Positions 49,666-61,326 of a stretch of 64,000 nt of DNA are shown here, in pieces (positions within the stretch are counted from its first letter, which is position 1; each line of letters opens with the position of its first letter). The translations under genes were made by a program, and so were the position numbers. The stretch is taken from assembly GCF_030867095.1 (NCBI RefSeq), contig NC_081824.1, positions 254,945,956-255,009,955 of the forward strand, read 5' to 3'. The notes beneath the pieces are model-generated. The model saw only the letters and a program-made list of their open reading frames with translations, had not been told where the DNA came from and searched no databases. The stretch comes from Alligator mississippiensis. Lineage: Eukaryota; Chordata; Crocodylia; Alligatoridae.

Positions 49666-49671
49666 TTTATT
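49666..49671 (-). terminator. Candidate poly(A) signal (AATAAA), about 2.5 kb after the stop
   Basis: The sense strand reads 'gctAAATAAAggc'. Its distance from the stop codon is near the mammalian EPHA3 3'UTR length as I recall it, making it my preferred main site. Confidence 0.35.
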
Positions 49672-51920
49672 TAGCAACAAGTGATCAGTGTATTCTCTTT
49701 ACACTGTTCAAGGTTTGAATCTTGAGTTGAGAAGCTGATTCAGCCTAGTGTGTTGTAAAAGCTCAGCCTTGCCTTTGACCATATCCCTCACATTGCTGTG
49801 TACTTCAAGAAAACCAAACATACATCTGATAGCTGACCAAGCAGAGCACACAGTAATCTGTGTCATCTATAGTCCTTCCTCTTTAAGATTCTTTTTGTGT
49901 TCTTCTGTTTGTATTTACAAGAACTCAGTGTTATTTGGGCGAATCTACTCTAGGACTGGTGGTGGTGTGAAGAGTGTAACATTCAAGTCATTGCTAACAC
50001 AAAGGGTCAGCTCTAATAAAACACAGGGACCATCTTTTAGGTACCTTGGGTCCAAACCTTCCCCAAAAAGTATGTAGGACCCTAAATATTGGCATAATAT
50101 TTAGGACATCGACTTCACTTGGAGTTTAGATGCCTAAATAGAACCTAAGTAGGACCTCAGGCAACTTCTGTATCTGTCCCCTTGCTCCTGAATGGAGTTC
50201 AAAACCACATGCTACGTGCCTCCGACCGGAGAGAGGGCTTGGTGCATAAGAATTTGGTTCAAAATGGCAAGGACACTGAACATGGAGCCACCACAGGGTA
50301 GAACGTCCAGCATGCAGCTGCCTTGAGCGAGCCAACAGGGCAAGGGTAAGACAGAGGGGAGTTGTCAATCCTTTCCTTCAGGAATCCTTATTCAGGGATG
50401 TCCCCCCCCCAAGACCCATCGCTCTGAGCCCCCTTCCTAAAGAAAGGCACTCCCTATCAAAATACTTAGCAGGGATTACTCCTTTCTTTAAAAAACATGA
50501 CAACTGCCTTTTCCTTATCCTCCTCCAGCCAGGTTTTAAAAGAAAAATAGCAGTTGCAACTCCTGTTGGGCAGAGCCCAATTCTGTGAGCTTGTGTTCAG
50601 CATTCTCTAGGAATGCCTACTGGGTTGAGCTCTGGCCACCGATAAGGCTTCTTAACATGCCAACATGTGAGCAAGGCACTGAGCTGCTCAGCAAATTTGG
50701 GGAGATCCTGAACATGCGTGGAGGCACAGCTCTAGAGCCTGGGAAACCTGAAAGCAAAAGGTAAAGTGCCTATGGAATTTGGATGACTACAGGGTTAGGC
50801 AGTAGCTTGCAGAGGTGTTCAGGATGGAAGTTTGGGACAAGGCTGCCTAAATTTCACACAAGTCTGACTGTAGGTGCTAAAGTCCCTTATTAAAAATCTG
50901 TCCCTGCATCACCATGCTAGTATAATGACCAGGCCTGTATACATGCACAGCCCTCCACTGCCAGCTAATCATGCACATGCAGCAAGCTTGGACCTTCAGC
51001 TCCAGAAATAGACTTTTCCCAAGCAAACTTATGATGGAGCTCCAACAAGCGAAGAAACAATTCTGCCCCACTTAGGTTGAGATGTCACAACTTTCTCTGC
51101 AAATCACACTACTGAAACCAATCATTTATACTGATGGCAAATCAGTCCTCTGGGAAGTCAAAGAAAGAAACTTGCCTGCTGTCAATTTAGAGAACAACAC
51201 GCATGTTGTCCACATACATTTCTGCCAGTATATTACCCTAGGTTAAAAGTGTAACGCAGCTGTTTACTGTAAATGGATGGAATGCAGCAACTCCAGACAG
51301 GTCATTTAGAACAAGAGCTGGAAAAAGACTTTTTCTTTCTTTTCTTTTGTATTTGAAACATGTTATACAAAAAATCTAGTAAGTAACACATCATCAAACA
51401 ATTTTTCAGGTTAAACCAATGAAGTTTTACAAGATTTGGCACTTGGCAATAAGAAATCTAAGATATTTCACCATGATTATTAACAATACTGGGGAAAAGA
51501 AATATACATTAAAAAAATTAAGCCTTTCTTGTTTGGAACGAGAACACAATCAGGAGAGTTAACATAATGGCAAAAATCATTTGGGAACTGACTCTAAAGT
51601 GATTACTGCTTCTGTATTCCAGTTGAAATAGAATATTACAAGGATAATATTGTAAATATGGCCAGATAAGTCTGAGGTATAATCCTCTATTTTGCTTGAT
51701 TTTAAAGAAATAAAGTACCTGCTACAGATCTCTTCTGTGTATAAAAATACTGCAAGTTTTTTTTATTTTTTATTTTCTTGTTGCTGCTGTTGATCAAACA
51801 CAACCCTGTGTGTTCATGGTTCTTCATGGTATTCAGTCAGTTAATGTTCAAATGGCTCTAGGTTTTAGTTTCACTGTTTTACTTGGAAAGAATTTTACAT
51901 ATTTTTTTTTCCTTTTCAAA

Positions 51921-51926
51921 TTTATT
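51921..51926 (-). terminator. Candidate proximal poly(A) signal (AATAAA)
   Basis: Sense strand 'ataatAAATTTG' context, followed within 25 nt by an A-rich stretch in the genome. It would give a very short 3'UTR of about 0.26 kb. Confidence 0.25.
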
Positions 51927-52182
51927 ATATGGATTAACAGTCAATTATCATAGGGGAAGAAAAGCACCCACCCTTTAGGACTAATAGAAAAAAAAGTTCG
52001 CTCCTATTTTTAAGGCATTTGTACTCAATATTTGAGTGTCTTAGTGGGCTAGAAATTTCCACCAATATTCCCAGCACTGTTGTGAGAACGCCTTTAAATC
52101 CTGCAGTTTCTTCAGCCATCACCATTTGCCCTTTGAAGCAACTTCTCTCTGTTTCTGTCCTGAGCAACATCATTTTGGTACC

Positions 52183-52288
52183 TTACACGGGAACTGGGCT
52201 GTTCTTTGTATGAGTTTCTAGAGTTTTAATACTGCTAATAATCTTCTTTTGAGGCCCAACAACTGTAACACCAACCTTCTTCATGTCA
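52183..52288 (-). CDS. EPHA3: EPHA3 last coding exon (end of SAM domain, PDZ ligand)
   Basis: Ephrin-A receptor tyrosine kinase of the plasma membrane; this piece is its cytoplasmic C-terminus. A pyrimidine-rich acceptor (tctctttctttcag) precedes the first base, T, which completes the codon GA|T split by the intron. The 34 residues read DMKKVGVTVVGPQKKIISSI, then KTLETHTKNSPVPV, and stop at TAA (52183-52185). The first part is the last helix of the SAM domain, with the very conserved GPQKKIISSI block. The final PVPV is a class II-type PDZ ligand as in EPHA3, whereas other EphA receptors end differently as I recall them (for example MVPV or GIQV). The KNSPVPV ending is the reason for choosing EPHA3 over its paralogues. 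Confidence 0.93.
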
Positions 52289-53440
52289 CTGAAAGAAAGA
52301 GAACATAGGCTCAGTGAGCACAGGACACATTACCTCTGTATTTCATATCAAAGAAGCTTTCAACCTGAAAGTCAGGAATAGATATTAATGGGTAGTGATC
52401 ACCCTGCCCTTTCTAGGTTGCTAAATTGGAAAACCCTTCCAGGATAAGTTTCTAAAACTGAACTGAGACAGGTATTTGGGTTGGAAAGAAATGAAAAGCA
52501 CTCTCATAGAATAAAGCAAAAATACTACAGTCTCCCAATCTTTGGAAGAAGACGAGTTTTCACTGAACTTGTTCTCCTATACTGAACACCAGAAAAAGAT
52601 TGCCAGAAAGTAAAGACAGAAAAACAGCACAGTGTAGAAGCACTGATAGAAGCAGGCTATCAGGGAACTGGGACCACTTAGATTTGTATTTTTTACTTCT
52701 GTACCAGTAAATCGTGCTGTGACTTTGGAGAACTCATCAAGCTTCTTTCATACTTCAGTTATCCCAGTCAGCCTGATTTCTTTACCCTGGACTGACCCTG
52801 CCATCTTGCATTACTTAGCAGGCTCTTAACAGTTACCCTTTCATAACTTTGGCGCTGGCACCGAAACAATAGCAAAGTGGTCATACTTGCAGGGTCTCCT
52901 GTGTTTTCACCTTCTGTTTCTCCAGACAGTCCACTCTCTTTATTGGGTGTACTGGAAATGTGGTTTCACACTTCTGCTGTAGCTAATTAACCATTAGTCC
53001 ACAGGAAATTGGCCATTACCTGAGAGTTTTTGCAATGTCTCCCAAGGCTAATTGCCATAATAAGACATTATCAACCTTTTTTTACAGTTGCAATAACATA
53101 CTAATTGACTGTATCAATGTGTTTTACTCTTTTTACTGCAGCTATTGGTTACTTATTCTCTGTTACGTATCTGTGACCAATTTACAGCAATGAGGATTCA
53201 AGATTTTCTATTACAGTATATTTGTAATTATCCAGTACCTCATCAGGTGCAGAGACACTACTATACCAGTCTTTACCAAAAGGATAAAGATGGGTCAGAT
53301 TTAAATTTTAATAAACAAATTCATTTTTCAATGGGAAGCTTGAACCCTTGGTATTAAGTATATCAACTCTTTCCTTAACATGCCAGCAGCAGATGACTCA
53401 GATGAACTACCAATCTAAGCAAGATTTTTTCCCCTTTAAA

Positions 53441-54533
53441 CAGTGGTGCTTAACCTCCAGCATGTGAAGCCATGTCATCTGGCTCATGAGCTCTCCCTAC
53501 GTCCAGAAATTTGGCACCAGTGGTGTGATGGCAGTCAACACTGTCACCACCCCACCACCAACTTCCAGGGTCCATAGGCTCAATGACATGGCCCTGTGTG
53601 CCAGATAGGGTTGATGCATGGATTTGGGGCCCAATCCAGAATGCACAGAGATGGAGCTGGGGTCACAGGCCTGATTTGGTGTGCATGGGACCAGGGGTTT
53701 GGGGCTGTGGTGGATGGCTCAACCTGTCTTGCAGAGGGTGGGGGCAGGAGGCCTGATCCAGTGCTTGAGGGGCTGGGATCTGGGCAGCAGGCCCAATCTG
53801 GCACGTACAGGTCGAGGGCAGAGGGATATGGCACATATGCCACATGCCAATCCTACACTGAATCTGGTTTGCAGACCCAGGGGTGCACCTAGAAGGGGTG
53901 CAGTGGTGTTACTATGCCCCCTTGTGATTGGATTGCACTACAGGGGCCTCTGGGGACTTGTTTAAGCCCCTAAAGCAAGTGAAAATCCTGCCTCCTTTTC
54001 TCTCCTAGTTGCCTCTGTTGCTTTCCCATGGGCTGGGCTCAGCTGAGGACATGAAGGTTGGGTGGGGGGAAAATCCCCTTTCCTGTGCCTGCTCTAAGAG
54101 AACCAGGCAGGGAGGAAGAGCTACTCTCCTGCCGTGCTGCGGCCATTGCCCCAGTCCCCAGCTGAACGCAGCCCTGACACAGCAGGGAGGCAGGAACAAT
54201 TCTGGTGCTTCCCCTACCCCCAGGACAGCAGGCCAAGCAACACTGGCTGGGGGGGGAAGGGAAAGGGAGGGAGGAATTTTTTCACTGCTTTAGGTTCTCT
54301 GAAAAGTCCCTGAAGGCTCCCAAGGGTGGTCTTCCTTCATTGGTGGGAGGAGAGGAGGCTGGAAGCAGGGAGCACAGCCACCACTGCAGTATGGGTTGTT
54401 GCTCCTGCACCCCCCTTTGGGAGAAAAATGGATCCACCCCTGTACAAACTGATCCCATACACCAGATCTAACCCATTGGACTGACCCTGTACCACTCATC
54501 CAGCCCACAGCTCAGAAAGGTTGGTCACAACTA
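53441..54533. mobile_element. hAT-like element with nested insertion, target duplication present
   Basis: Left terminus CAGTGGTGCTTAACCTCC; inverted right terminus TAGTTGTGACCAACCTTT. Flanking octamers cctttaaa (53433-53440) and tctttaaa (54534-54541) agree at 7 of 8. The interior has 'ggcctgatttggtgtgcatgg'-type phrases like the element at 24900. The block 53878-54442 is a later insertion, leaving an element of about 520 bp. No transposase frame. Confidence 0.85.
53878..54442. mobile_element. hAT-like element nested in the 53441 element
   Basis: Left terminus CAGGGGTGCACCTAGAAG and inverted right terminus CAGGGGTGGATCCATTTT. Flanking octamers tgcagacc (53870-53877) and tacaaact (54443-54450) agree at 5 of 8, and the three differences are all transitions. 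GC-rich interior; frames of about 90 codons on both strands are shadows. It must be younger than the element it interrupts. Confidence 0.75.
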
Positions 54534-55062
54534 TCTTTAAAAAACAATAGAAATTAAAGTAGATTAGGAGGACCGTAGTACTTTTCATGATTTAGGCCTA
54601 ATGGAGAATATTCTCTTCTATATTTTCTTTTTCACTTATGTAACTATGTCTCATGAGTGTTAATGAGAATTAGGCATACACATCAGATTTTTAACAGAGG
54701 ATGACACAGCTATGGGAAGATTACTTGCAAAAGGATTTAAAAATTGATATTTCTCCTTCCCATTTCCATAAGTACAAAAAGTACAGTGTGAAAATTAAGA
54801 TTCCAAACCTGCCTCCATTTACTTCATTGGCTCCTTGATTGGGATCTCAGTGTTTGTTCCTGGAGAACTGGATTACAAAGCCATTGAATGGAGCTGGCGA
54901 GGAATTACCCCCAGTGAGGAGTTAGCATCCTGCTCCAATTACAAATGGCATATGTGGCAGTGCCTGAACAGATTGAGAGTGGGTCTCAAAAGATGCAACT
55001 TTCTAATTAAATCATGGGGCCTCTATGCAATTGACCAATGTATTTGTCAGGAGAAGCAAACT

Positions 55063-55789
55063 GTGAATCATTTCATAGATTTCATAGACATTAGGGCTGG
55101 AAGGGACCTTGCAAGATCATGTGGTCCAGCCCAGAGGGCAGGAAGTCTGCTGGGGTCAAATGGCCCCAACAAGATAATCATCCAAATGCATCTTGAAACT
55201 GCCCAGAGTAAGTGATTGCACCACTTTTGGGGACAATCTATTACAGACTGTGGAGACTTGGACAGTAAAGAAATTCTTCCTTATGTCCAGTCTAAAATGG
55301 TCTTCCAGCAGTTTGTGACTATTGGACCTTGTTTTGCAAGGGAAGTCCTGGTGAACAGATGTTCTCCCAGATCTTGATGTACTCCCCTGATATACATATA
55401 GGCTGCCACCAAGTCCCCCCTGAGTCTATGCTTTTCCAAGCTGAAGAATCCCATGCCTCTCAGCCTCTCCCCATAAGGCTTGCTCTCTTGGCCTCTGATC
55501 ATGCACGTGGCTCTTCTCTGGACTCCCTTGAGCTTCTCATGTCCTTTTTAACGTGTGAAGCCCAGAACTGGATGAAGTACTCCAGCTGTGGCCTCACCAA
55601 GGCAAATAAAGTGGGAGGATAACGTCTTGCTTGAAATGCATTGGTAGATGCAAGCCAGGGTTTTAATGCTTTGTTGGCTGCGGCATTGCATTGGTGGCTT
55701 ATATTCATCTCATGGTCAGTCATGACTCCCAAGTCTCTTCTGGATGTAGTGCTAGTGCATGAGGCACTGCTGAGCCTATAGGTATGATG
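55063..55789 (-). mobile_element. CR1 LINE copy 4, 3' segment in sense orientation
   Basis: The minus strand reads the CR1 RT C-terminal region and 3'UTR, ending in the tail seen on the plus strand as catttcatagatttcatag near 55068. The first CR1 residues after the junction are NSPHHTYRL (equivalent to NPQHTYKL in copy 1), then RRDLGVMTD and LVRPQLEYFIQFWASHVKKD; a later frame gives ESKPYGERLRGMGFFSLEKH. The frame is broken around 55500. It meets the inverted 5' segment (55790-56930) directly. Confidence 0.9.
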
Positions 55790-56700
55790 TGGAGAATTGC
55801 AGGAGGATTATGCATCACTGGCCTGCACCTGTAGGGAGTGGACCAGAAAAGCTAAGGCTGATACCAAGCTCAGGCTGGCTATACGATAAAAAGTCCTTCT
55901 TCAGATATGTAGGAAGTCAAAAGAAAAATAAGGGCAACACAGTACCCCTGCTGAATCAAATGGGGCAGCTGACAACCGACACCCAGGAAAATGCTGATCT
56001 CCTCTATGATTACTTTGTGTTGGTTTTTCACCAGCCCAAGGGGATCACCCTGCCTGACAGGACACAGGATTACCAGGGTACGGGTGACCATAAGCCTACA
56101 TTTGGCAAAGACTTTGTGAGGGAACACCTTGAGAGGCTGGCCATCCATAAATCAGTGGGCCCTAATAGACTGCACCCAAAAGTGCTAAAAGAGTTGACAT
56201 CATAGCTTGACCATTGGTGTGAATACTGGAGAACTTGTGGTGCTCAGGAGAGGTTCCTGAAGACTGGAAGAGGGCCAATGTGGAGCCTATCTTCAAGAAA
56301 GAAACGAAGGAAGATCCAGGGAACTACAGGCCAATCAGCTTGACCTCAATCCCTGGGAAGATTGTGGAAAAAATTATCAAAGAATTCATCAGCAACAGGC
56401 TGACAGAAGGCACCATTCTGAGAGACAGCCAACATGGCTTTGTTATGGGTAAGTCATGTCTGACCAACCTCATCTCCTTCTATGATCAGGTGACACATCA
56501 CCTGGATGGGGGAGGTAGAGGGGGCAGAGGTTGATGCCACTTACTTGGATTTCAAAAAAGCCTTTGAATTGATCTCTCATGATGTTCTCATGGCAAAACT
56601 AGGGAACTGTGGCCTTGACAACCTTATGTTCCGATGGCTGGGGAACTGGCTCTGTGGTTGGACCCAGAGAGTGATAGGGGATGGCATTGAGTCAGCATAG
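55789..56700 (+). pseudogene. CR1 ORF2 fragment (RT fingers and palm), broken
   Basis: Three overlapping frames (55789-56205, 56235-56534 and 56506-56700) make up one decayed reverse-transcriptase segment; the reading continues with stops to about 56930. Motif A reads LDFKKAFE, with E in place of the D usual in LDFSKAFD-type CR1 sequences; the catalytic first D remains. Not functional. Confidence 0.85.
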
Positions 56701-56930
56701 CATCTGGTGACCAGCGGCATCCCTCAGGGTTCAGTATTCAGACTAGTACTCTTTAATATATTCATTAATGATCTGGATTCGGGTGTCAGAAGCTGACTGG
56801 CTAAGTTTGCGGATGACACTAAACTATGGGGAAGTGCGGTTACTCTGGAGGATAGGCTGGGTATTCAGGCTGACCTAGATAGGCTCGCGAGGTGAGCAGA
56901 TATAAACCTGATGACCTTCTGAGATGCTCT
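55790..56930 (+). mobile_element. CR1 LINE copy 4, 5' segment, inverted
   Basis: On the plus strand this reads the upstream part of the same kind of CR1 ORF2. It starts in the linker before the RT (KKSFFRYVGSQKKN) and continues through the RT fingers (NYRPISLTSIPGKIVEKIIK), motif A (YLDFKKAF), motif B (SGIPQGSV) and motif C (FADDTKLWG), stopping around ADINLMTF. The CR1 sequence ends there, about 15 residues short of where the sense segment (55063-55789) begins. Frameshifts lie near 56205-56235 and 56510, and a stop just before FADD. With the neighbouring segment this is the layout produced by twin priming. Confidence 0.88.
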
Positions 56931-56934
56931 GTAA

Positions 56935-58578
56935 CATCACAATGCACCCCACAAGATCTGGCAACATCAACACCAGAATCAGTGGCCTGTGCAGAATATT
57001 GAGAACAGCCCATATAGAAAGGTTGGAGACATGATGATGAACTGGATTACAGTTTAAAAAAAAAATCCTTCAGCCTGTTTGTCTATACTACCTTGGCTTT
57101 CAATGTTTTTACTCACTTCCTTGGAAAATGAAACCCCACATCATGTCTGCACACTCTGCTCCTCCCTTTTAAATTTGTAATAATTTAATCAGGGAACAGA
57201 AACAACATTGTGAACCAGCTGAAACATGGAGAGGGTGTTTTAAACTGATCCAATCTCACTGTTTCATGTGCACACTCTATCTCTCAGTAAATAGTAGCTA
57301 AATCATGGTGTTTTAGCAGGTCCTTCATTAGAAGTGGATACATGGAGCAGCTGACACGCTTATGCGTGTTAAGACCTCCTCTCCTCCCACCCACCAATAT
57401 AAAAGCAATTTATAATAATATAAGCAGAATAATATAAAAGCACTGTAATTGTTTCATCTGTTCACAGCCTGAGACTGTTCGTTGAGTGGGCCTAGGCACA
57501 TGCCATTTGCAGACAATGGGGACACAGAAACACCAGAAACAACATTTCCAAGCAGAGGAAGCCACTGCAAGAAAAAATGAGTTTCTGATGCTTTAGAACC
57601 ATTATCAGCAACTTGAAGAGGTATCAAGATATTTGTTATGTAAGTCAGACACACTGGGGGCTAGACAAACTATGCTATTCAAATCATATTCTGAAATAAA
57701 TCTGTTCTGCTGAAGAAGGGGAAGAAAATTTGCAGTTATATAATCCTACTGAACTTGGGGACTCTGCACATTAAATGGACCAGTATCTCCATTGTTGTTA
57801 GAATGAAAATACTTCTCCTACAAGGGCATCACAAAAACTCCTGGGAAGTTAATAGAATAAACTGTTTGTAGGTCATATTCAGATACTGCTGCTTCATATG
57901 AGCAAGAGCAAATGTAAACCATGTGGGCAACACTTAAGTCCTTAGAGGTGCCATTAAACAAAGTGATGATAGTGAAATGTTCTCCCTGTTGGCTCAGATT
58001 AAAGTTGTGATGAGAAGAAGTAAACATGCAACAGTGCCTCTGAAGATAATGGGTTGATGTAGTAAACAGTGAAGAGTTTTTGAGACTACAAATACCCAGT
58101 TACGGTTGCTGGGTATCAGAATTTTCTTTCAGTCTTGCCCAAAAAATGTGTTCTGGGTCTGGGCAATTAATACGATTGATGAGGAAGTGCAGTTAGTATA
58201 AAATCAGAACATGAGGATGGTGTGCAACATGGTGGTGTTCCTAAGTCTGTCACAAAGGCATATGTCAAGACCTGGGAAGCAGCTCAGTCCAGTAAAGGGC
58301 TTGAGAGAGGACCTGAGAGAGGCACCTTCAGAGAGCAAAGAAATGGAGTAACTAGAAGAGTTCCTCTTGTGGTATGGTACTGAGTTCTTGAAGAATGATA
58401 AATATCTTCAGAGATATGACCTGGGAGATATGACCCAATCTGACCCTGGATTCTGTTTAAACCAGGGAGTAAATACATACTGTGAGATAGCGGCAACCTT
58501 GGATTCCCCTGGAACAAGGGGAAAGGGAAGCAAAATGCATGCTGGAAGATGGAATCATCTGTGAAAACCTGCCATCAA
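56935..58578. other. Intronic DNA without recognised features
   Basis: AT-rich EPHA3 intron sequence. No repeat termini or frames of note. Confidence 0.4.
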
Positions 58579-59274
58579 GGGCGTGTGTAGATGAAACAGG
58601 GGCCCTAAATTGAAGTGGTGGGTTTTTAAAAACACCACTTCAGTTTAAGGCCAATTAAATCCCCATGTTGTGCATACATACACGCAACTTACCTGCATCT
58701 CTGGCAGTGGGGAGGGGAGGGTGAGCTGCCAGTGGGTGGTGCAGTCCTTGGGCACCAGGGGGAGGCTGGTACTTTCCTTATCAGTAGTGGCAGGCCACCC
58801 CCCAGGCGGTACCCGCCTGCAGGCACCTGGCTTGGGCGGTCCCAGGGGGCACTGCAGCCATGGAGGGAAGCACCGGGCCCCCATGCAGCTCAGGCAGGCA
58901 GACAGGCTCCAGGGTGGGGGGGAGGAGAGGGGAAGATCAGGCTCACTGCTTTTATTGGGTGGAGCCTGTTTTCCCAGGCTGCTGCCAGGGTGCCTGCAGG
59001 GCTTCCTGCAGAGCCACAGAGCTGCACACAGCCCAGTGCTTCACTCCGCGGCTGTAGGGGCAGCAAACTAAAACTCCTCAGAGGAGTTTTAGTTTGCTGT
59101 GCCCCAAGTCATATAAGGCATATTACGCAGCTGACTTTCCTACAGTGACTGAAATTAATGCGCAAAGCACCGCCGTGGCGTGCAAACACCGGCAACATTA
59201 AAGTGGTGCAAAAGCATTTAGCCCACTTTAAAGTGTCATGCACACACTCCCCTCGTTTCATCTACACACAGCCC
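58579..59274. mobile_element. hAT-like MITE, copy 2 (no LTR)
   Basis: Left terminus GGGCGTGTGTAGATGAAAC and inverted right terminus GGGCTGTGTGTAGATGAAAC. It matches 12573-14265 throughout except for the LTR, including the 'gggaggggagggtgagctgc' core and a perfect 19-bp hairpin at 59061-59099. 696 bp. It provides the unoccupied site showing where the LTR entered copy 1. Frames of up to 138 codons are GC artefacts. Clear target duplication not seen. Confidence 0.8.
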
Positions 59275-60239
59275 AAGATGCCATGCTGTATATTTACTTT
59301 ACGGTTAAATGCTCATCTTTTAAAATATTTTCTTGCTTCTTCTCCAGGCTGGGAGAGGAGGATGTTAAGCTCTGCTTGGATATGCTGGAATTATTTTCTG
59401 TTGTGCTGCAATAAATCATTGGATTTCTATAAGCAATTATTCCCACGCATGGTCTGAATTGTAGTTTCAGGGCAGTTGCTGCCTGTGTTGTTTGGCTGTA
59501 TAGTACTTAGTAAAACAGGCTTTGATCCCTGTTATCTCTAAGCGTAATAGGGAACAATTCATGGGCAGAAATATATTTACACAAAATATTCATGGCTTGA
59601 AAGAACCAAAAGAATAAAAGCAGTGCTTCGAGTGATCTCTCCTCAAAGGCAGTTTGGTGAACTGATACATTCAATGGAGAAACTGTTTGCTAGAATAGCT
59701 CTCACTGAGCTCTAGTAATAATTGGTATTGGTACTCTGCTCCCAGCAAAATATTTGAATAAAACTGAACTTTAAAATCCATAAAAACTTTTTAAACCATA
59801 ACAGAAGTTTGTCAATGTCAGAGCTGTTCAAAGCTAGGTGCCTAAAGTCAGGTTCTTTAACAGAAGTAGTTTAATTTTCAGAGATGCTGAGCAAACTCAG
59901 CAGTCATTAAAGCTGCACTAGTGACTTCACAGAAGTTAATCACATATGAAAACTCTGAACTTGCAGCTGGCATCCCATGGGAAGGCCTCCACTGACTTCA
60001 TTTGGGTTCTGTGTGAGCACAGGAACCTGCTTGCAGAGAGGAAGTTGTGGGATTCTGCTATAGTAGGCACCTCTGCACCACACACAGAACAATAGTAGTT
60101 TTTTCCAGGTATATAATAATTAGATTGTGAACTTACATTTAAAACAGGCCTTTAAATACAAAAGTATTTTCAGCAGAAATCATGTTATAAGCACGATCAA
60201 ACTTGTAATTTCTGATGTGTGTTAAAGTACATATATTTA

Positions 60240-60251
60240 CACACACACACA
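60240..60251. repeat. Short (CA)n
   Basis: About six CA units next to AT-rich intron sequence. Confidence 0.8.
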
Positions 60252-60292
60252 TTTACTCAAATAGAAGATGACCTTGATTATAATATGACCAC

Positions 60293-60361
60293 CCAATAAT
60301 TAGATTCTATATATGGAAAAATTTATGTTATAATTTTCCATGTACAGCATCTAATTATTGG
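60293..60361. repeat. 28-bp-arm AT-rich hairpin
   Basis: Arms 60293-60320 and 60334-60361 match at 25 of 28 positions when inverted, with a 13-nt loop. They begin and end ccaataattagat / atctaattattgg. The flanking 'actcaaatagaagatgacc' resembles, from memory, an old dispersed amniote DNA-element remnant. A pre-miRNA is possible by shape but unsupported. Confidence 0.7.
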
Positions 60362-60392
60362 AAGTTTGCCTTGAATTTATCCCCCTTCCACT

Positions 60393-60567
60393 CAGAGCCA
60401 TCCCGGGGGGAGGGGGGAATTGGGGCAACTGCCCTGGGCCCCGTGTTTTGGGAAGCCCCATGGAGCTGGGCTGGCTTCACATCTGCCTGCTTGCCACCCC
60501 CTGCTGCATCTGGACCCCACATAGACTGATTTGCCCTGGGCCCCTCACCCCGCTACGGTCATCTCTG
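60393..60567. mobile_element. Small hAT-like element with target duplication
   Basis: Left terminus CAGAGCCATCCCGG and inverted right terminus CAGAGATGACCGTAG. Flanking octamers cttccact (60385-60392) and gtcccact (60568-60575) agree at 6 of 8. The interior 'gcaactgccctgggccccgtg' resembles that of the element at 20588 (inverted), so these may be one family. 175 bp. Confidence 0.7.
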
Positions 60568-61028
60568 GTCCCACTGCTATAAACAGGGAAAGTAAATTTG
60601 GGGAAGGGGGTCAGGTGGGCTCAGTACGGCTCAGTATGTGTGTTTATTCCAGATAACCCCCACAAAGGAGCCATGTGCTAATTAGCCCTCCACTCATGAC
60701 TGGAACTGGGTGTTTTTGTCATAAGTCCTGGGATGTTCCAAAAGTCATATGCAAACAAGGCTCAGCTCCACTTCATCAAACGTGGGGGCCACACTAATCA
60801 TATGCAACAGGCTGAGAGAGGGGGTAACAAAGGGATTTTGTATGAATGGTTCAGGGCCATGCTTAGTGATGTTTGCCAGATATTCAAGGCTGGTAAAAGA
60901 ACAGGAATAACTGGAAATGGGAAAGAAAGCTCATCTGTGGGAATGAAGAGAAAGTTGAAATGTATTCAGTGTAGTGGCTCACCATGACTTAAAAAAGAGC
61001 TGGTGTTCAGGGGGACTGTATGCAGTGG

Positions 61029-61058
61029 GATTATCATTATTATTATTATCATTATTCA
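61029..61058. repeat. (ATT/ATC)n simple repeat
   Basis: Imperfect trinucleotide run 'attatcattattattatta' within the EPHA3 intron. Confidence 0.8.
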
Positions 61059-61282
61059 GATGGGCTGTATTAACCTAGTCTTGTGGTAGTACATTTGCCC
61101 AATATGGGACAAGTATTTTCCAGTCATGTTCAGTGTTGGCTGGCTGCATTTAATCAACTTCATAGTTGCTTTCCATTATTGAATATATGCTGCTTTTATC
61201 AGCAGTTTAATAATAGACAGTATATTTAATAATTTTTCCTTATATGCAAATTTATGAAGAGCTTTCCCCACCCCCACCCCCA

Positions 61283-61326
61283 TGCTGTGTGTGTGCGTGT
61301 GCGCATTTATGTGTACACACACACAA
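61283..61326. repeat. Alternating TG/CA tract close to the EPHA3 donor
   Basis: Imperfect tract with tgtgtgtgcgtgtgcgc and tgtgtacacacacaca. It lies about 40-80 nt into the last intron on the transcribed strand. Could form Z-DNA, and as RNA gives CA-rich and UG-rich segments. Confidence 0.8.

Larger units (their letters stand above)
48510..52182 (-). other. EPHA3 3'UTR region (distal end uncertain)
   Basis: Starts right after the EPHA3 stop codon. Candidate AATAAA signals on the minus strand lie at 51921-51926, 49666-49671 and 48532-48537, giving 3'UTRs of about 0.26, 2.5 and 3.65 kb. A 2.5-kb length is closest to what I recall for mammalian EPHA3. A TTATTTATT AU-rich motif (48735-48743) and a Pumilio-type TGTAAATA (49912-49919) on the sense strand fit an extended UTR. 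A moderately GC-richer interval at 50080-50900 may be an old repeat, with 'tagatgcctaaat' and 'taggtgctaaagt' phrases near its ends. Confidence 0.45.
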
